Assembly (NCBI GenBank): GCA_023443125.1
Contig: JAEZVO010000065.1
Location: forward strand, 62,001 to 126,000
DNA: 64,000 bases
Reading direction: 5' to 3'
Source of the DNA: Actinomycetes bacterium
Lineage (GTDB): Bacteria > Actinomycetota > Actinomycetes > Propionibacteriales > Propionibacteriaceae
Shown here one piece after another: positions 1-9,700 of this stretch; positions within the stretch are counted from its first letter, which is position 1; every line of letters begins with the position of its first letter. The translations under genes were made by a program, and so were the position numbers. The notes below the pieces were generated by a model, which worked only from the letters and a program-made list of their open reading frames with translations, ran no database searches and was not told where the DNA came from.

Positions 1-164
1 TCCCGGTGGGCCCGGACATCCCTGGCGAATTCAGCAACGTCAAGGATCCCCTCTGCCCACGCGACTATCTGGCCCGAAACTCCGACAAACAACTACCACC
101 GCAGAAGAGCCGCAACCGGGACTTCCCGGACTTCGCCGAGGTTGTCGTCAAGCATGCCCTGTGA
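1..164 (+). CDS. 3' end of an unidentified gene
   Basis: An open frame enters from the left edge (first full codon at 3) and stops at TGA 162-164, giving about 53 C-terminal residues ending FAEVVVKHAL. It contains two cysteines or more and several prolines. The frame overlaps the start of the next gene by about 11 bases, which suggests translational coupling and membership of the same operon as the TldD/TldE-like pair. Peptide-modifying enzymes often sit beside such pairs, but the visible fragment carries no motif I can assign, so no function is proposed. Confidence 0.55.
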   Translation, partial: PVGPDIPGEFSNVKDPLCPRDYLARNSDKQLPPQKSRNRDFPDFAEVVVKHAL

Positions 165-1410
165 CCAACGCTACGAGCCTTTCGCGGTCGCCTATGCCGA
201 ACGCACGAACCACATCTTGCTGGAACTCGACACCTTGGGCACACGCTTCCTCCCTTCGGTGGGCGGCGGCATGGCGTGCACCGAGCTCGACGCCGACGGC
301 AACGTCCGGCATGCATCGGAGACAGGATTCGGGCTTCGCACCTTCCCCCACGACCTCATGCAAGAAGCCCAGCTGCTGCGCAACATCTTCTCCAGAGGAT
401 CCCCCACGCTCGAGGTGCCGCCCTGCCCCACCGGGGAATGGTTGAGGTCGCTGCTCTGCGAGCTCAACGACGAGGTGGGCGACGATGCCAACTTGAGCAT
501 CCGGCTCAACGACCGCGCATGGGCCAGCTGCTGCGCCGGTCAAGAACCGGTACGCGGCTCGGCCTCGACCGCCCAGATCATCTTGAGACAAACCAACGGC
601 CTGCCCAGCATCAGCTGGGCAGGCTCCCCCGCTGCGCTCGCCCACGGGATGCCAAGCGAATTCCTCCAAGGAGTCAAGCACGCATCACAACCCCAATCCC
701 CAACGCACATCCCCGACGGCCCCCACCGCACACTGCTGTCTCCCGAGGCTGCCATCGCGCTCGTCCACGAGGTCATCGGTCACGCACTCGAAGGCGACCG
801 AGCACTACAAGGCTCCCGGCTCTGGACGACAAGGCACTCCCTGCGAATAACCTCGGAACTCACGGTCGTGGAGGACGGCACCCATCCGGAGGCCTGGGAG
901 CACTCCTTCCACGACGACGAAGGAAGCACCATCGAGCCGCTGCCACTCATCGAAGCAGGTAGCGTCCAACGCCTCGTGACCGACAAGCTCACCGCCGCAA
1001 TGCTCGGCACGAGAAGCAGTGCGGGCGGGCGCCGAGAGAGCTACCGTCGCCCGGCCGTCCCGAGAGTACGGCACACCAGAGTGCTCCCCGGCAGCGCATC
1101 CATGACGGGCCTGCTGACACTCATCGACGACGGGGTCATGGTTGAACGTGTTGCCGGAGGCCATGCAGACACCACGACCGGGACATTCACCCTCCACGGG
1201 ATCCAGGCCTACAAGATCACCAACAGCACTATCGGTGAACCGCTCACGTTCTCCACCATCCGTGGCGACTTGAGCGCGCTCGAGCGAATCCTCGCCATCG
1301 GCACGCACCCTGTGACCAAACGTTTCTCCTGCGGCAAGGGCGGCGTGTGGCTGCGCTCCTCCGCCAGCGCACCAGCCATCGCCATCGACGGATTGGAACT
1401 GCACAGATGA
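154..1410 (+). CDS. TldD-like metallopeptidase
   Basis: A 418-aa protein of the TldD/PmbA (U62) family. Known family members work as TldD/TldE pairs that degrade or trim peptides, for example antitoxin turnover and leader removal from microcin B17. The HExxxH metal site is visible as HEVIGHALEGD at about residue 200. The C-terminus has the family-like CGKGG segment followed by a short beta-rich end. The start is uncertain: TTG at 142 and ATG at 154 are both in frame, neither with an ideal ribosome site, and both overlap the upstream gene. The stop overlaps the ATG of the next gene (ATGA). The intact motif suggests an active enzyme although downstream cluster genes are broken. Confidence 0.85.
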   Translation: MPCDQRYEPFAVAYAERTNHILLELDTLGTRFLPSVGGGMACTELDADGNVRHASETGFGLRTFPHDLMQEAQLLRNIFSRGSPTLEVPPCPTGEWLRSLLCELNDEVGDDANLSIRLNDRAWASCCAGQEPVRGSASTAQIILRQTNGLPSISWAGSPAALAHGMPSEFLQGVKHASQPQSPTHIPDGPHRTLLSPEAAIALVHEVIGHALEGDRALQGSRLWTTRHSLRITSELTVVEDGTHPEAWEHSFHDDEGSTIEPLPLIEAGSVQRLVTDKLTAAMLGTRSSAGGRRESYRRPAVPRVRHTRVLPGSASMTGLLTLIDDGVMVERVAGGHADTTTGTFTLHGIQAYKITNSTIGEPLTFSTIRGDLSALERILAIGTHPVTKRFSCGKGGVWLRSSASAPAIAIDGLELHR

Positions 1411-2645
1411 TCACCCCCGACGAGCTGAGAGCCTGGCTATCCGCCGCCCCTGAACACGGCGAGCAGGTCGAGGTGTTCCTCAAGACATCGCACCAGCGCA
1501 CCATCCACCAGGGAGAAGGCGGACTACACAAGACGACCCACTCCCATCACCGTGAGATCGAGGTGCGGAGCTGGAAGGGGCCAACATGCGGAGCATGCCG
1601 CCTCGACAGCACCGACCTCCCCACACTCACCGAAGGCTTGGCCCTCGCGCGAAGCTTGCGCCAACCGGCACCAGCGCTTTGGCAATCACCAGCTCACCGC
1701 GCTCCACTGCACTCCGACGACACTCTCAGCTGGAACGACGGGGAAATCCCGAGTCAACTGGAACTGGACATCACGCTCCGCCGCGCCTCCCCCCGCGACA
1801 GCAACGCAGGAATATCCGCAGTCATTCGCAGGTTCCTGCTCGCCGATACCTGCGGGACCTTCGCTTCCTACCATCAACGCGAGTGCCAGCTCCTAGCCAC
1901 AGCATCAGGGCGGCGGTTCGCCACCGGCGGCACCACACCCGCGGACTTGACAGATCCCACCTGGCAAGACCCCACCTCCATCCCCGAGCCCCTCTCCCCG
2001 TGGATCGACCCCCGACAGCCAGCGACGATCTTGGTTACCGCACCTGCGGCCACAGCCCAACTCATCCACCGATGCACTGCGCCATGGCGACAACCAACCT
2101 CCCCCCTCCCCAGCGGCACACTCATCAATCCACAAGGGCTCACCATCATCGATGACCCCGAAACCCCCGACACCCCCGGCTACGCACCCTGGGACGATGA
2201 AGGGACACCACGACGCCGACAAGCGCTGCTCCTCGACGGAGAAACACAACAACCACTCCCCCAAGCAGGATGCGTCCAACGAGACGGATTCCGAGGCGGC
2301 TTCCTCACCACCTCACGCCTGACGATGAACCTGCCTAACCCCACTCAACCGGCTCCTGGCGGGCTCCTGCTCATCGACAAGATCATCGGCCGACCCCCCC
2401 GCCTCACCACTCTCGACACCCCCATCCCACTGTCCTTCACTGGCACCCAGTGGGCGAACAACACCCTCACGCCAGTACGCGGCACCGCCAACGCATCAGC
2501 GCGCCAACTGCTCGCCTCCATCACACAACTCCTCGGCCCCCGCTTCGATCTACGGGCAGAGGCCCTCGTGCACTCGCCATACACACGCTTCGAGCACTTC
2601 CCGAGCCTGCAATGGCGTGCCACCACCGCGACACATCACCCCTGA
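1407..2645 (+). CDS. TldE/PmbA-like partner protein
   Basis: A 412-aa protein beginning at the ATG that overlaps the TldD-like stop by four bases; a longer in-frame extension into the previous gene is unlikely. It lacks an HExxxH motif, as expected for the non-catalytic TldE (PmbA) subunit that forms the heterodimer with TldD. The early segment (residues 10-45, with QGEGGLHKTTHSHHREIEV) resembles the conserved N-terminal strand region of the family. The protein is Pro/Thr-rich and diverged from housekeeping PmbA, fitting a dedicated accessory pair. Immediate linkage to an exported small protein and an ABC transporter suggests it serves peptide maturation or export; that role is inference. Confidence 0.75.
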   Translation: MITPDELRAWLSAAPEHGEQVEVFLKTSHQRTIHQGEGGLHKTTHSHHREIEVRSWKGPTCGACRLDSTDLPTLTEGLALARSLRQPAPALWQSPAHRAPLHSDDTLSWNDGEIPSQLELDITLRRASPRDSNAGISAVIRRFLLADTCGTFASYHQRECQLLATASGRRFATGGTTPADLTDPTWQDPTSIPEPLSPWIDPRQPATILVTAPAATAQLIHRCTAPWRQPTSPLPSGTLINPQGLTIIDDPETPDTPGYAPWDDEGTPRRRQALLLDGETQQPLPQAGCVQRDGFRGGFLTTSRLTMNLPNPTQPAPGGLLLIDKIIGRPPRLTTLDTPIPLSFTGTQWANNTLTPVRGTANASARQLLASITQLLGPRFDLRAEALVHSPYTRFEHFPSLQWRATTATHHP

Positions 2646-2817
2646 CCGAAACCCAGCACGCCACCCCGACAAGGAAGCCCTGCCTTGCGCCTCACGATCG
2701 CCTTCTCTTCAGGAATACGCACTCTCACCACAAATGGGGTGCAACACTCAATAATTTCTTCCCAGCAAAACGGAAACAACCATTGCCCAGTCACGACCGG
2801 AGGATCATACTCCGCAT

Positions 2818-3340
2818 ATGAGCAGATCCAATCTTGGAGTCGGAATTGCTGCGATCATCATCGGATTTGCTTTCTTGGGTACCCCCACTGCCTTTGCCGA
2901 TGTGATAACCCCTGTGCCTATCGCTGGCCCATACTCGCGATCAGTTGCGTGGGGAGGGGTGACTGCTTCCGCGAAGATCACCGGACACCGGGTCGCGATG
3001 GTGTCCGACCGTAGCGCCACGGGAAACTGGACGAATCAGGCCGCGTTTCAGCTCGGCTTCAAAGGAAGCCAACGGGAGCCTGAGGGGAACTTACGGTCGA
3101 CTCTACACCTCCATCGATCGCTTGATCTATCGACCCATGCCTGGCAAGGGTTGGCTGTCGGCGATCGTTCGCGTCGGAAGCGAATCCCAGACCTCCAGGG
3201 TCAAGGGTGCGGCGACCATGACTGCGAAGACTTCGCTCAACATCGGCACTTCACAGCGAAATGGCTGGCTTCGCGACGCTCGCGTCTGTATGAATGTGGT
3301 ACTGCGCCCTGACACTTGTTCCGCACCAGCCACATGGTGA
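2818..3340 (+). pseudogene. Frameshifted small exported protein
   Basis: ATG at 2818 follows GGAGG at 2799-2803, somewhat far away. The first frame encodes a clear signal peptide (charged MSRSNLG start, hydrophobic GIAAIIIGFAFL core, AFA-D cleavage-like site near residue 28) and a Ser/Thr/Gly-rich mature part. That frame then becomes atypical after about 3058 and stops at 3312. The +1 frame takes over from about 3059 with sensible sequence (a KEANGSLRGTYGRLYTSIDR segment) and ends at TGA 3338-3340, overlapping the ABC ATPase start. One extra base near 3057-3060 explains the pattern. The intact product would be about 173 residues. It could be the peptide substrate of the TldD/TldE and ABC genes. 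Sequencing error is the alternative to true decay. Confidence 0.6.
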
Positions 3341-4049
3341 ATCTCGAGGGTGTTGAGTTCTCCTACCGAGCAGGCTGGAAGCTCGGCCCGGTGGATATCG
3401 AGTTTCGCACCGGGGTTACAGGATTGGTTGGCCCAAACGGCTCAGGCAAGAGCACCTTGATGCGTCTTCTGGTGGGGGCGTTGAAACCCAGCAGGGGCAC
3501 TGTGCGAGACGGTGCCGAGAGGCGCATGGACCAGTTCCGCCGACGCTGCGGATACTTGCCACAGCAGGCAATCTGGGATGGGAGCTGGATGGTCGCGGAC
3601 TATGTGGATTTCGTCGCCAGGGCGTATGGAGTTCCGCGCTCCAGATGTCTGCGGGCACGCTTGGAGGCGTTGCAGGCAGCAGGTGCACAAGGGCTGGAGC
3701 AGCAACGGCTGCGTGATCTTCCGGAGGTCAGCAGCAGCGTGTCCATCTGGCCAGCGCCATCGCCCATGACCCCAAATTGTTGGTGCTGGATGAACCGACA
3801 GCGGGGTTGGATCTGGCGGAGCGGGTTCGTGTGCGAAAGTTCCTGCGGGAGCAAGGGCGGCACCGTTGCAACGTGCTATCGACCCGCTTGATGGACGACA
3901 TCGCCATGTCCTGCGACACGATCGCGATCATGGTTCGTGGCCGCATCGCGTGGTTCGGAACGCTGAATGAACTCGAAGCACAAGCCTTGGAGGTGTCCCC
4001 TGGACGTTCGAAGGCCGAGGTTGGCTATTTGGCGGTGACGGGGCAATGA
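3334..4049 (+). pseudogene. Frameshifted ABC transporter ATPase
   Basis: The N-terminal half, from ATG 3334, has a Walker A motif (GPNGSGKST near residue 32) and a Q-loop region (GYLPQQ). The frame breaks at about 3720, exactly in the signature motif: before the break it reads LRDL, and the other frame continues SGGQQQR, then LLVLDEPTAGLDL (Walker B and D-loop) and an H-loop-like LSTRLMDD, to TGA 4047-4049. Restoring one T (CTTCC to CTTTCC) rebuilds LSGGQ. An intact protein would be about 238 residues, a normal export ATPase size. Canonical H-loop histidine appears replaced by Arg (STR rather than STH). Its stop overlaps the permease ATG (ATGA). Confidence 0.8.
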
Positions 4050-4894
4050 GTTGGCGATCGAGGGCGTTGCTCGGCGGGGTCTGGGTTGCGGTGTGGGTGG
4101 CAGTGTGGTGTGGGCTGGTGTCCTCCCGCGCGGATTGGTGGCGCTCTTTCGCGCAATCCGCCAACGCTGTTTCCTCTGCAGTCGTCATCGTCTGGCCCGT
4201 TGCGGTGGGTTTGGGTGCGGCGCAGGCGGTGCGGCTGCGCAGAACCGGCGTCCTCGAGCGGGTCGCGGCGTGGCCCGGTGAACCGCTCGCAGGGCTGCTT
4301 CCGTGCTTCCTGACGTCGGTGTATCCCCTCACCGTTGCCGGTGGTGCTCTCGCGTTGATGCTCGCCGGCTGTGGGGCAGCATGGGCGGGCTCCGATGTCA
4401 CCCTTGTCCGACTGCGCGAGTTCATCATTGCCGTATTGGGGATTGGGGCATGTCTGGCGTGGGCATGGGCGCTGGCGTTGCTAATTCCAAGTTTCGCAAT
4501 TGCCGCGCTGGCTCCGATGGTTGTCTATGCCATGTTGTGGTTGTTGCCGGCGAGGGCTGGGATTGATCCTGTGGTGTTCGCAGGGAACACGATGATGATC
4601 GGTTCAGCGATGGCATTTTGGTGGAAGGCACTCGCCATGTTGGTCGGCTGGCAGGTGAGTTCGCTGTGCGCCGCTTCCGCCTGGATGGTTGCGTTGGCGG
4701 GAAGGCATCGTCTGGCTGGGTGGCTGGCAGCCGTACCGTTGTCGCTCGTGAGCGCCGGGTTGCTGCTGTTTGGACCCGCCACGTCGACGATGCTGGCATG
4801 GGGCGAACGGGGCAGCGAAGCTTGGCGCTGCCGAGAGGTGGGGCCGTGCTTGTCAAGTTGTTGGTGTAAGTGGTCTGTTTTTTGGGTGGTTTGA
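4046..4894 (+). pseudogene. ABC permease truncated by an IS element
   Basis: A strongly hydrophobic protein with around six predicted membrane segments (for example GGVWVAVWVAVWCGLV near the N-terminus and a WAWALALLIPSFAIAALAP segment). It starts four bases inside the end of the ABC ATPase, so it is the membrane partner of that ATPase. Host-derived sequence ends at about 4850; the last 15 residues come from IS256-family DNA, ending in a foreign WSVFWVV tail. The lost length is unknown. Together with the frameshifted ATPase this indicates that the transporter is non-functional in this genome as sequenced. Confidence 0.7.
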
Positions 4895-6219
4895 GGGAAT
4901 CGTTCGGGGTAGCGTAGTGCGAGTTCGTTGAGGGTTTTGGTCCAGCCTTGGATGGTGGCGCCTTCGACGAGCTTGCCGGGGGCCTTCCGGTTGGTGCCTT
5001 TGGGTAGGCCTGCTTCCTTGGCTCGTTCACGGGCTCGTTTGTCTTCGATGTTGCGGATCGCGAGCCAGAGCAGTTTGACCACCGAGGCGTCGTTGGGGAA
5101 CTGGCCGCGGTTTTTGATGATTTTGCGCATCTGGTAGTTCAACGACTCGATCTGGTTGGTGGTGTAGATCACCTTGCGGGTCGCGGGCCCAAAATCGAGG
5201 AACGGAATGAACCGGTCCCAGGCGTCTTCCCAGGTTTTGACCGCCATCGGATATTTCCGGCCCAGGACCGAATCAGCGAATGCGGTCAGCGCCATCAAAG
5301 CGTCGTTATCGTCGATGGCGGTGTAGATCGGTTTGAGCATCGCGGCCACGGCCTTACGATCCGAGTAGGACACGTAGCGCATGGAGGCGCGGATCAGGTG
5401 GACCACGCAGGTCTGCACCAGCGCGCCAGGCCAGGTCGCCTCGATCGCTTCTAGGAAGCCGGTGAGCCCGTCGCAGCACACGATCAACACGTCCTGGACG
5501 CCGCGGTTGGCGAGCTGGGCGCATACCGCTGCCCAGAACTTCGCGCCTTCGGAGGCTTGGACCCAGATCCCCGTGCACATGTTTGATGCCGTCGAGGTCG
5601 ACACCGACCGCGATGTGGGCATGCCGGTTGACGACCCGGTTTTGGTCACGGACCTTGACCACCAGCGCGTCGAGGTAGATCACTGGGTAGAACGCCTCCA
5701 ACGGCCTGTTCTGCCAGGCAGTGACCTCCTCCACCACCGCCTCGGTCACATTCGAGATGGTCTCGTGTGACAAGTCGGTGCCCAACGTCGCGGCGAGATG
5801 GTGCTGGATCTCGCGGATGGTCATCCCGCCGGCATACAAGCTGATGATCTGGTCCTCGAGCCCACCCCCACGCCGTTGACCATTGGGCACCAGCCTCGAC
5901 ACAAACGACCCGTTACGGTCCCGGGGCCGATCCAACTCGATAGGCCCGACCTCGGTGGTGACGGTCTTCCGCGTAGTGCCGTTACGCGAGTGGCCCGACC
6001 CCCTACCACAGCAGGGTCGTCCTTCTCATACCCCAGAAGAGAGGTCAGCCAGGCGTTCATCCCGCGCTCCAGCACGGACTTGACCAACTCGAGCAAGAAC
6101 CCGCCCTCCCCAGTCAACGAGATCCCCCGCTCACCAGTCGAGACCAGCAACTGGTCATCAATCAACTCACGACGCAACTCACACGCCGGGCTGACCGGCT
6201 AGTCATCACTCTCGGACAT
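4851..6219 (-). pseudogene. IS256-family transposase, multiply disrupted
   Basis: A Mutator/IS256-type DDE transposase read from right to left. The probable ATG at 6217-6219 is followed by an in-frame TAG at codon 7. The frame then shifts near 6000 in a G-rich run and again near 5575, where KHV is followed by one extra base before GIWVQASEGAKFW. Catalytic neighbourhoods survive in the separate frames: VIYLDALVVKVRD (first Asp), VCCDGLTGF (second Asp) and QIESLNYQMRK (Glu). No stop occurs before the IS end, so the last frame runs into flanking DNA. With three lesions it cannot make a full transposase unless some are sequencing errors. Confidence 0.85.
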
Positions 6220-6274
6220 GGCCAGAGTCAATCCCCTTCAGATCAGCTCGACCTCTTATACAAACCATTTGACA
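4851..6274 (-). mobile_element. IS256-family insertion sequence, degenerate
   Basis: Bounded by imperfect terminal inverted repeats: TGTCAAGTTGTTGGTG at 4851 and, on the other strand, TGTCAAATGGTTTGTA ending at 6274; about 20 of 25 positions match. Length is about 1.42 kb, normal for the family. It carries one transposase gene on the minus strand. I see no 8-9 bp target duplication: the left flank (GGGCCGTGCT) and right flank (CCCCGCGAT) do not match. The left flank is an ABC permease and the right flank another transposase, so the element seems to join two formerly separate sequences. Confidence 0.8.
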
Positions 6275-6394
6275 CCCCCGCGATACCTGATCCAAGGTCA
6301 AGCCCTTGTCTGTCTTCGACGCCGCCTCGTACGCAGCAGCGTACTTCTTGGTTACCTCAAAACGAGCCTGCAACGATAACCCCTCACGGTCCAT
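6275..6394 (-). pseudogene. N-terminal remnant of another transposase
   Basis: From ATG 6392-6394 about 40 residues (LSLQARFEVTKKYAAAYEAA, then SKTDKGLTLDQV) match my memory of the N-terminus of integrase-core IS transposases whose family consensus continues with a helix-turn-helix. The reading frame ends exactly at the IS256-family terminal repeat at 6274, after which the residues are IS-derived. Everything downstream, including the DDE core, is absent from the window. It is therefore a stub left when the IS256-like element joined this site to the ABC permease. Confidence 0.6.
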
Positions 6395-6529
6395 ACCCCA
6401 TGATCGCCACCACTCCAGTCATTTCGCGGGGAACAACCTGTGAGGCACGGCCCCTAACATCCGGAGACTATGTGTGAGCCTCGTCGCTCGCTTGAGGAAA
6501 GCGCGCAAGTCGGCGCATAATGGGCGGGC

Positions 6530-6704
6530 ACGCAAGGCAGTGATGGGGCCATCACCCCGGAGCCGCCGGAAGAACGGTCGACAGACTCATTAGAACCGGC
6601 AGCGGCAGCGAACCAAGCGGGGCGCATCAGCGCCCAAGAAGGGTGGTACCGCGGGCAGATGCTCGTCCCTTCGTCGACGTGAGATGAGACGAAGGATCGA
6701 GCAT
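6530..6704 (+). promoter_or_regulatory. T-box riboswitch controlling ileS
   Basis: The canonical T-box sequence GGGTGGTACCGCGG lies at 6641-6654, directly before ileS. A very short upstream hairpin (GGGG-CC-ATC-A-CCCC, 6545-6558) exposes ATC at 6551-6553, a good isoleucine specifier. Purine-rich GGAAGAAC and TAGAACCGG segments resemble the stem II region of actinobacterial leaders. Downstream, CCTTCGTC (6668-6675) pairs with GACGAAGG (6688-6695), and ATGCTCG (6659-6665) with CGAGCAT (6698-6704), burying both the ribosome site and the start codon. There is no U-tract terminator, so control should be translational: uncharged tRNA-Ile would free the start. Confidence 0.88.
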
Positions 6705-9700
6705 GACCTACCGCGCAGTGGACACCCAGGTGAACTTCCCCGCGCTCGAACACGAAGTGCTGCAGCTGTGGCAGGAACAGCACACGTTTGAGCAGTCCCT
6801 CGAACGCACCAAGGATGCCGAAACCTGGACCTTCTACGAAGGCCCCCCGACGGCGAACGGCAAGCCGGGCACGCACCACATCGAAGCGCGCGTGTTCAAA
6901 GATCTCTTCCCCCGCTACAAGACCATGCGCGGCTTCCGCGTCGACCGCAAGGCCGGCTGGGACTGCCACGGCCTGCCCGTCGAACTCGCCGTCGAGAAGG
7001 AACTGGGCTTCACCGGCAAGGAAGACATCGAGAAGTACGGCATCGAGCCGTTCAACGCGAAGTGCCGCGAATCCGTGCTGCGTCACGTCGACGCGTTCAC
7101 CGAGCTCACCACCCGCATGGGCTACTGGGTGAACCTCGACGACGCCTACGTCACCATGTCGACCCCCTACGTCGAATCCGTCTGGTGGGCACTGAAACAG
7201 ATCTTCGACAAGGGGCTGCTGGAGGAGGACTACCGCGTCGCCCCGTACTGCCCGCGCTGCGGCACCGCGCTATCAGATCACGAGCTGGCGCAGGGCTACG
7301 AGGACGTCACCGACCAGTCGATCTACGTGCGTTTCCCCGTCGCGTCCGGCCCGCTCGCCGACACGGCCGACTTCCTCGTGTGGACGACGACGCCGTGGAC
7401 GCTCGTGTCGAATACCGCCGTCGCGGTGCATCCGGAGGTCTCCTACGTCGTGGCGACGAAGGAAGGTGAGCGGCCCGTCGTCGTCGCCGATCCCTTGTTC
7501 GACGCGGCGCTCGGCGAAGGCTGGGAGCGCACGGGCGAGGCGTTCGTCGGTAAGGATATGGAGCGCTGGGAGTACACGCGGCCGTTCGACCTCGTCGAAT
7601 TCCCTGACAAGGCGCACTTCGTGGTGCTGGCCGACTACGTGACCACCGAAGACGGCACCGGCCTGGTGCACCAGGCGCCCGCGTTCGGCGCCGACGACAT
7701 GGCGGTCTGTCGCGCCTACGGGCTGCCGTTCGTGAACCCCATCGACAACCACGGCCACTTCGAGGAGGACGTGGAGCTCGTCGGGGAGACGTTCTTCAAG
7801 GACGCCGACGCCCCGCTCATCGACGACCTCAAGGCGCGCGGGCTCATGTTCCGCGTGCAAAGCTACGAGCACAGCTATCCGCACTGCTGGCGCTGCCACA
7901 CGCCGCTCATCTACTACGCGATGCCGTCGTGGTACGTGCGCACCACCAAGCTCAAGGAGCGCCTGCTCGAAGAAAACGAGAAGACGAACTGGTACCCGGA
8001 CAACGTGAAACACGGGCGGTTCGGTGACTGGCTCAACAACAACATCGACTGGGCGCTCTCGCGCAGCCGCTACTGGGGCACGCCGCTGCCGATCTGGCGC
8101 AACGTCGACGACAAGGACGACCTGATCTGCATCGGCTCGCTCGCCGAGCTGGGCGAACTGGCCGGGCGCGACCTCTCCGAGCTCGACCCACACCGCCCCT
8201 TCATCGACGACGTCGAGATCACCCGCGACGGCAAGACGTACCGTCGCGTGCCCGAGGTGATCGACGCGTGGTTCGACTCCGGCTCCATGCCGTTCGCGCA
8301 GTGGGGCTACCCGCACGCGCCCGGCTCGAAGGAGAAGCTCGAGGCGAACTACCCGGCCGACTTCATCTGCGAGGCGATCGACCAGACCCGCGGCTGGTTC
8401 TACTCGCTCATGGCCGTCGGCACGCTGGTGTTCGACGAGTCGAGCTACCACAACGTCGTGTGCCTGGGGCACATCCTCGCCGACGACGGCCGCAAGATGA
8501 GCAAGCATCTGGGCAACATCCTCGAGCCGATCCCGTTGATGGACAAGCACGGCGCCGACGCGGTGCGCTGGTTCATGGCCTGCTCCGGTTCGCCGTGGAT
8601 GGCACGGCGGGTGGGCGACGCCACCATCGGCGAGACCGTGCGCAAGGTGCTCATCACCTACTGGAACACGGTGAGCTTCCTCTCGCTGTACGCCCGCACC
8701 AACAGCTGGGAGCCGACGGGTGAAGCGCCCGCCGTCGCTAGCCGGCACGTGTTGGACCGCTGGCTGCTATCCGCCGCCCACGCGCTTATCCGCGACGTGA
8801 CCGACGCGCTCGACGACTTCGACACCCAGCGCACGGGCACGCTGATCGCGAACTTCGTCGATCTGCTGTCGAACTGGTACGTCCGACGCTCGCGTCGCCG
8901 GTTCTGGGCGGGCGACCCAGACGCGATGTGGACGCTGCACGAGGTGCTCTCCATCGTGACCCGCCTCATGGCGCCGATCACGCCCTTCGTCACCGAGCGC
9001 GTGTGGCAAGACCTTTTCGTGGCGACGGATCCGACCGGGCCGTCGTCAGTGCACCTGGCCGAGTGGCCGGAGGTGGACGAGGCGCTGCTCGACGAAGGCC
9101 TCGAGGAAGCGATGGCGTTCACCCGTCGCGCCGTGGAGCTCGGACGAGCCGCGCGTGCCGAGTCGAAGGTGAAGATCCGCCAGGCGTTGAAGCGGATGCT
9201 GGTGCCGTCGACGGTATTCGCGAAGCTCTCCCCCGAGCTCGTAGAAGAGATCAAGCAGGAGCTCAACGTCGCGGCGGTGGAAACGTTCGCGGAGGCCGGC
9301 GACATCGTCGACGTATTCGCGAAGGGCAACTTCCGCAACCTGGGCAAACGCTTCGCGCAGCGCACCCCGAAGGTGGCGGCCGCCATCGCGGAGGCTCGCG
9401 CCGCGGCGCTGGCCGAGCGGCTGAAGGCGGAGGGCAGCGCCACCGTCGTGGTGGATGGCGAGGAGGTGGAGATCACCCCTGACGACGTGCTCCTCACCGA
9501 GCGTCCGCGCGAGGGTTGGTCTGTGGTGAACGAGCAGGGCGAGACGGTAGCGCTCGACCTCGAGCTCACGCCCGAGCTCGTGAAGGCCGGCCAGGTGCGC
9601 GAGGTGACCCGCTTCGTGCAGGAGGCGCGCAAGCGCTCCGGCCTGGAGGTCTCCGACCGCATCTCGCTCCTGCTCGCCGTGGCGGACGACCTCGTCGACG

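Noticed and set aside
2818..3340. Lactococcin 972-type bacteriocin
   Set aside because: The exported protein is too long and lacks the short Trp/Tyr-rich mature pattern of that family.
3057..3722. Programmed frameshifting in the exported protein or ATPase genes
   Set aside because: No convincing slippery heptamer plus pseudoknot was seen, and the neighbouring IS carries comparable lesions, so decay or error is simpler.
7273..8748. A 491-codon minus-strand frame
   Set aside because: Lies wholly inside ileS and shows the same shadow composition.
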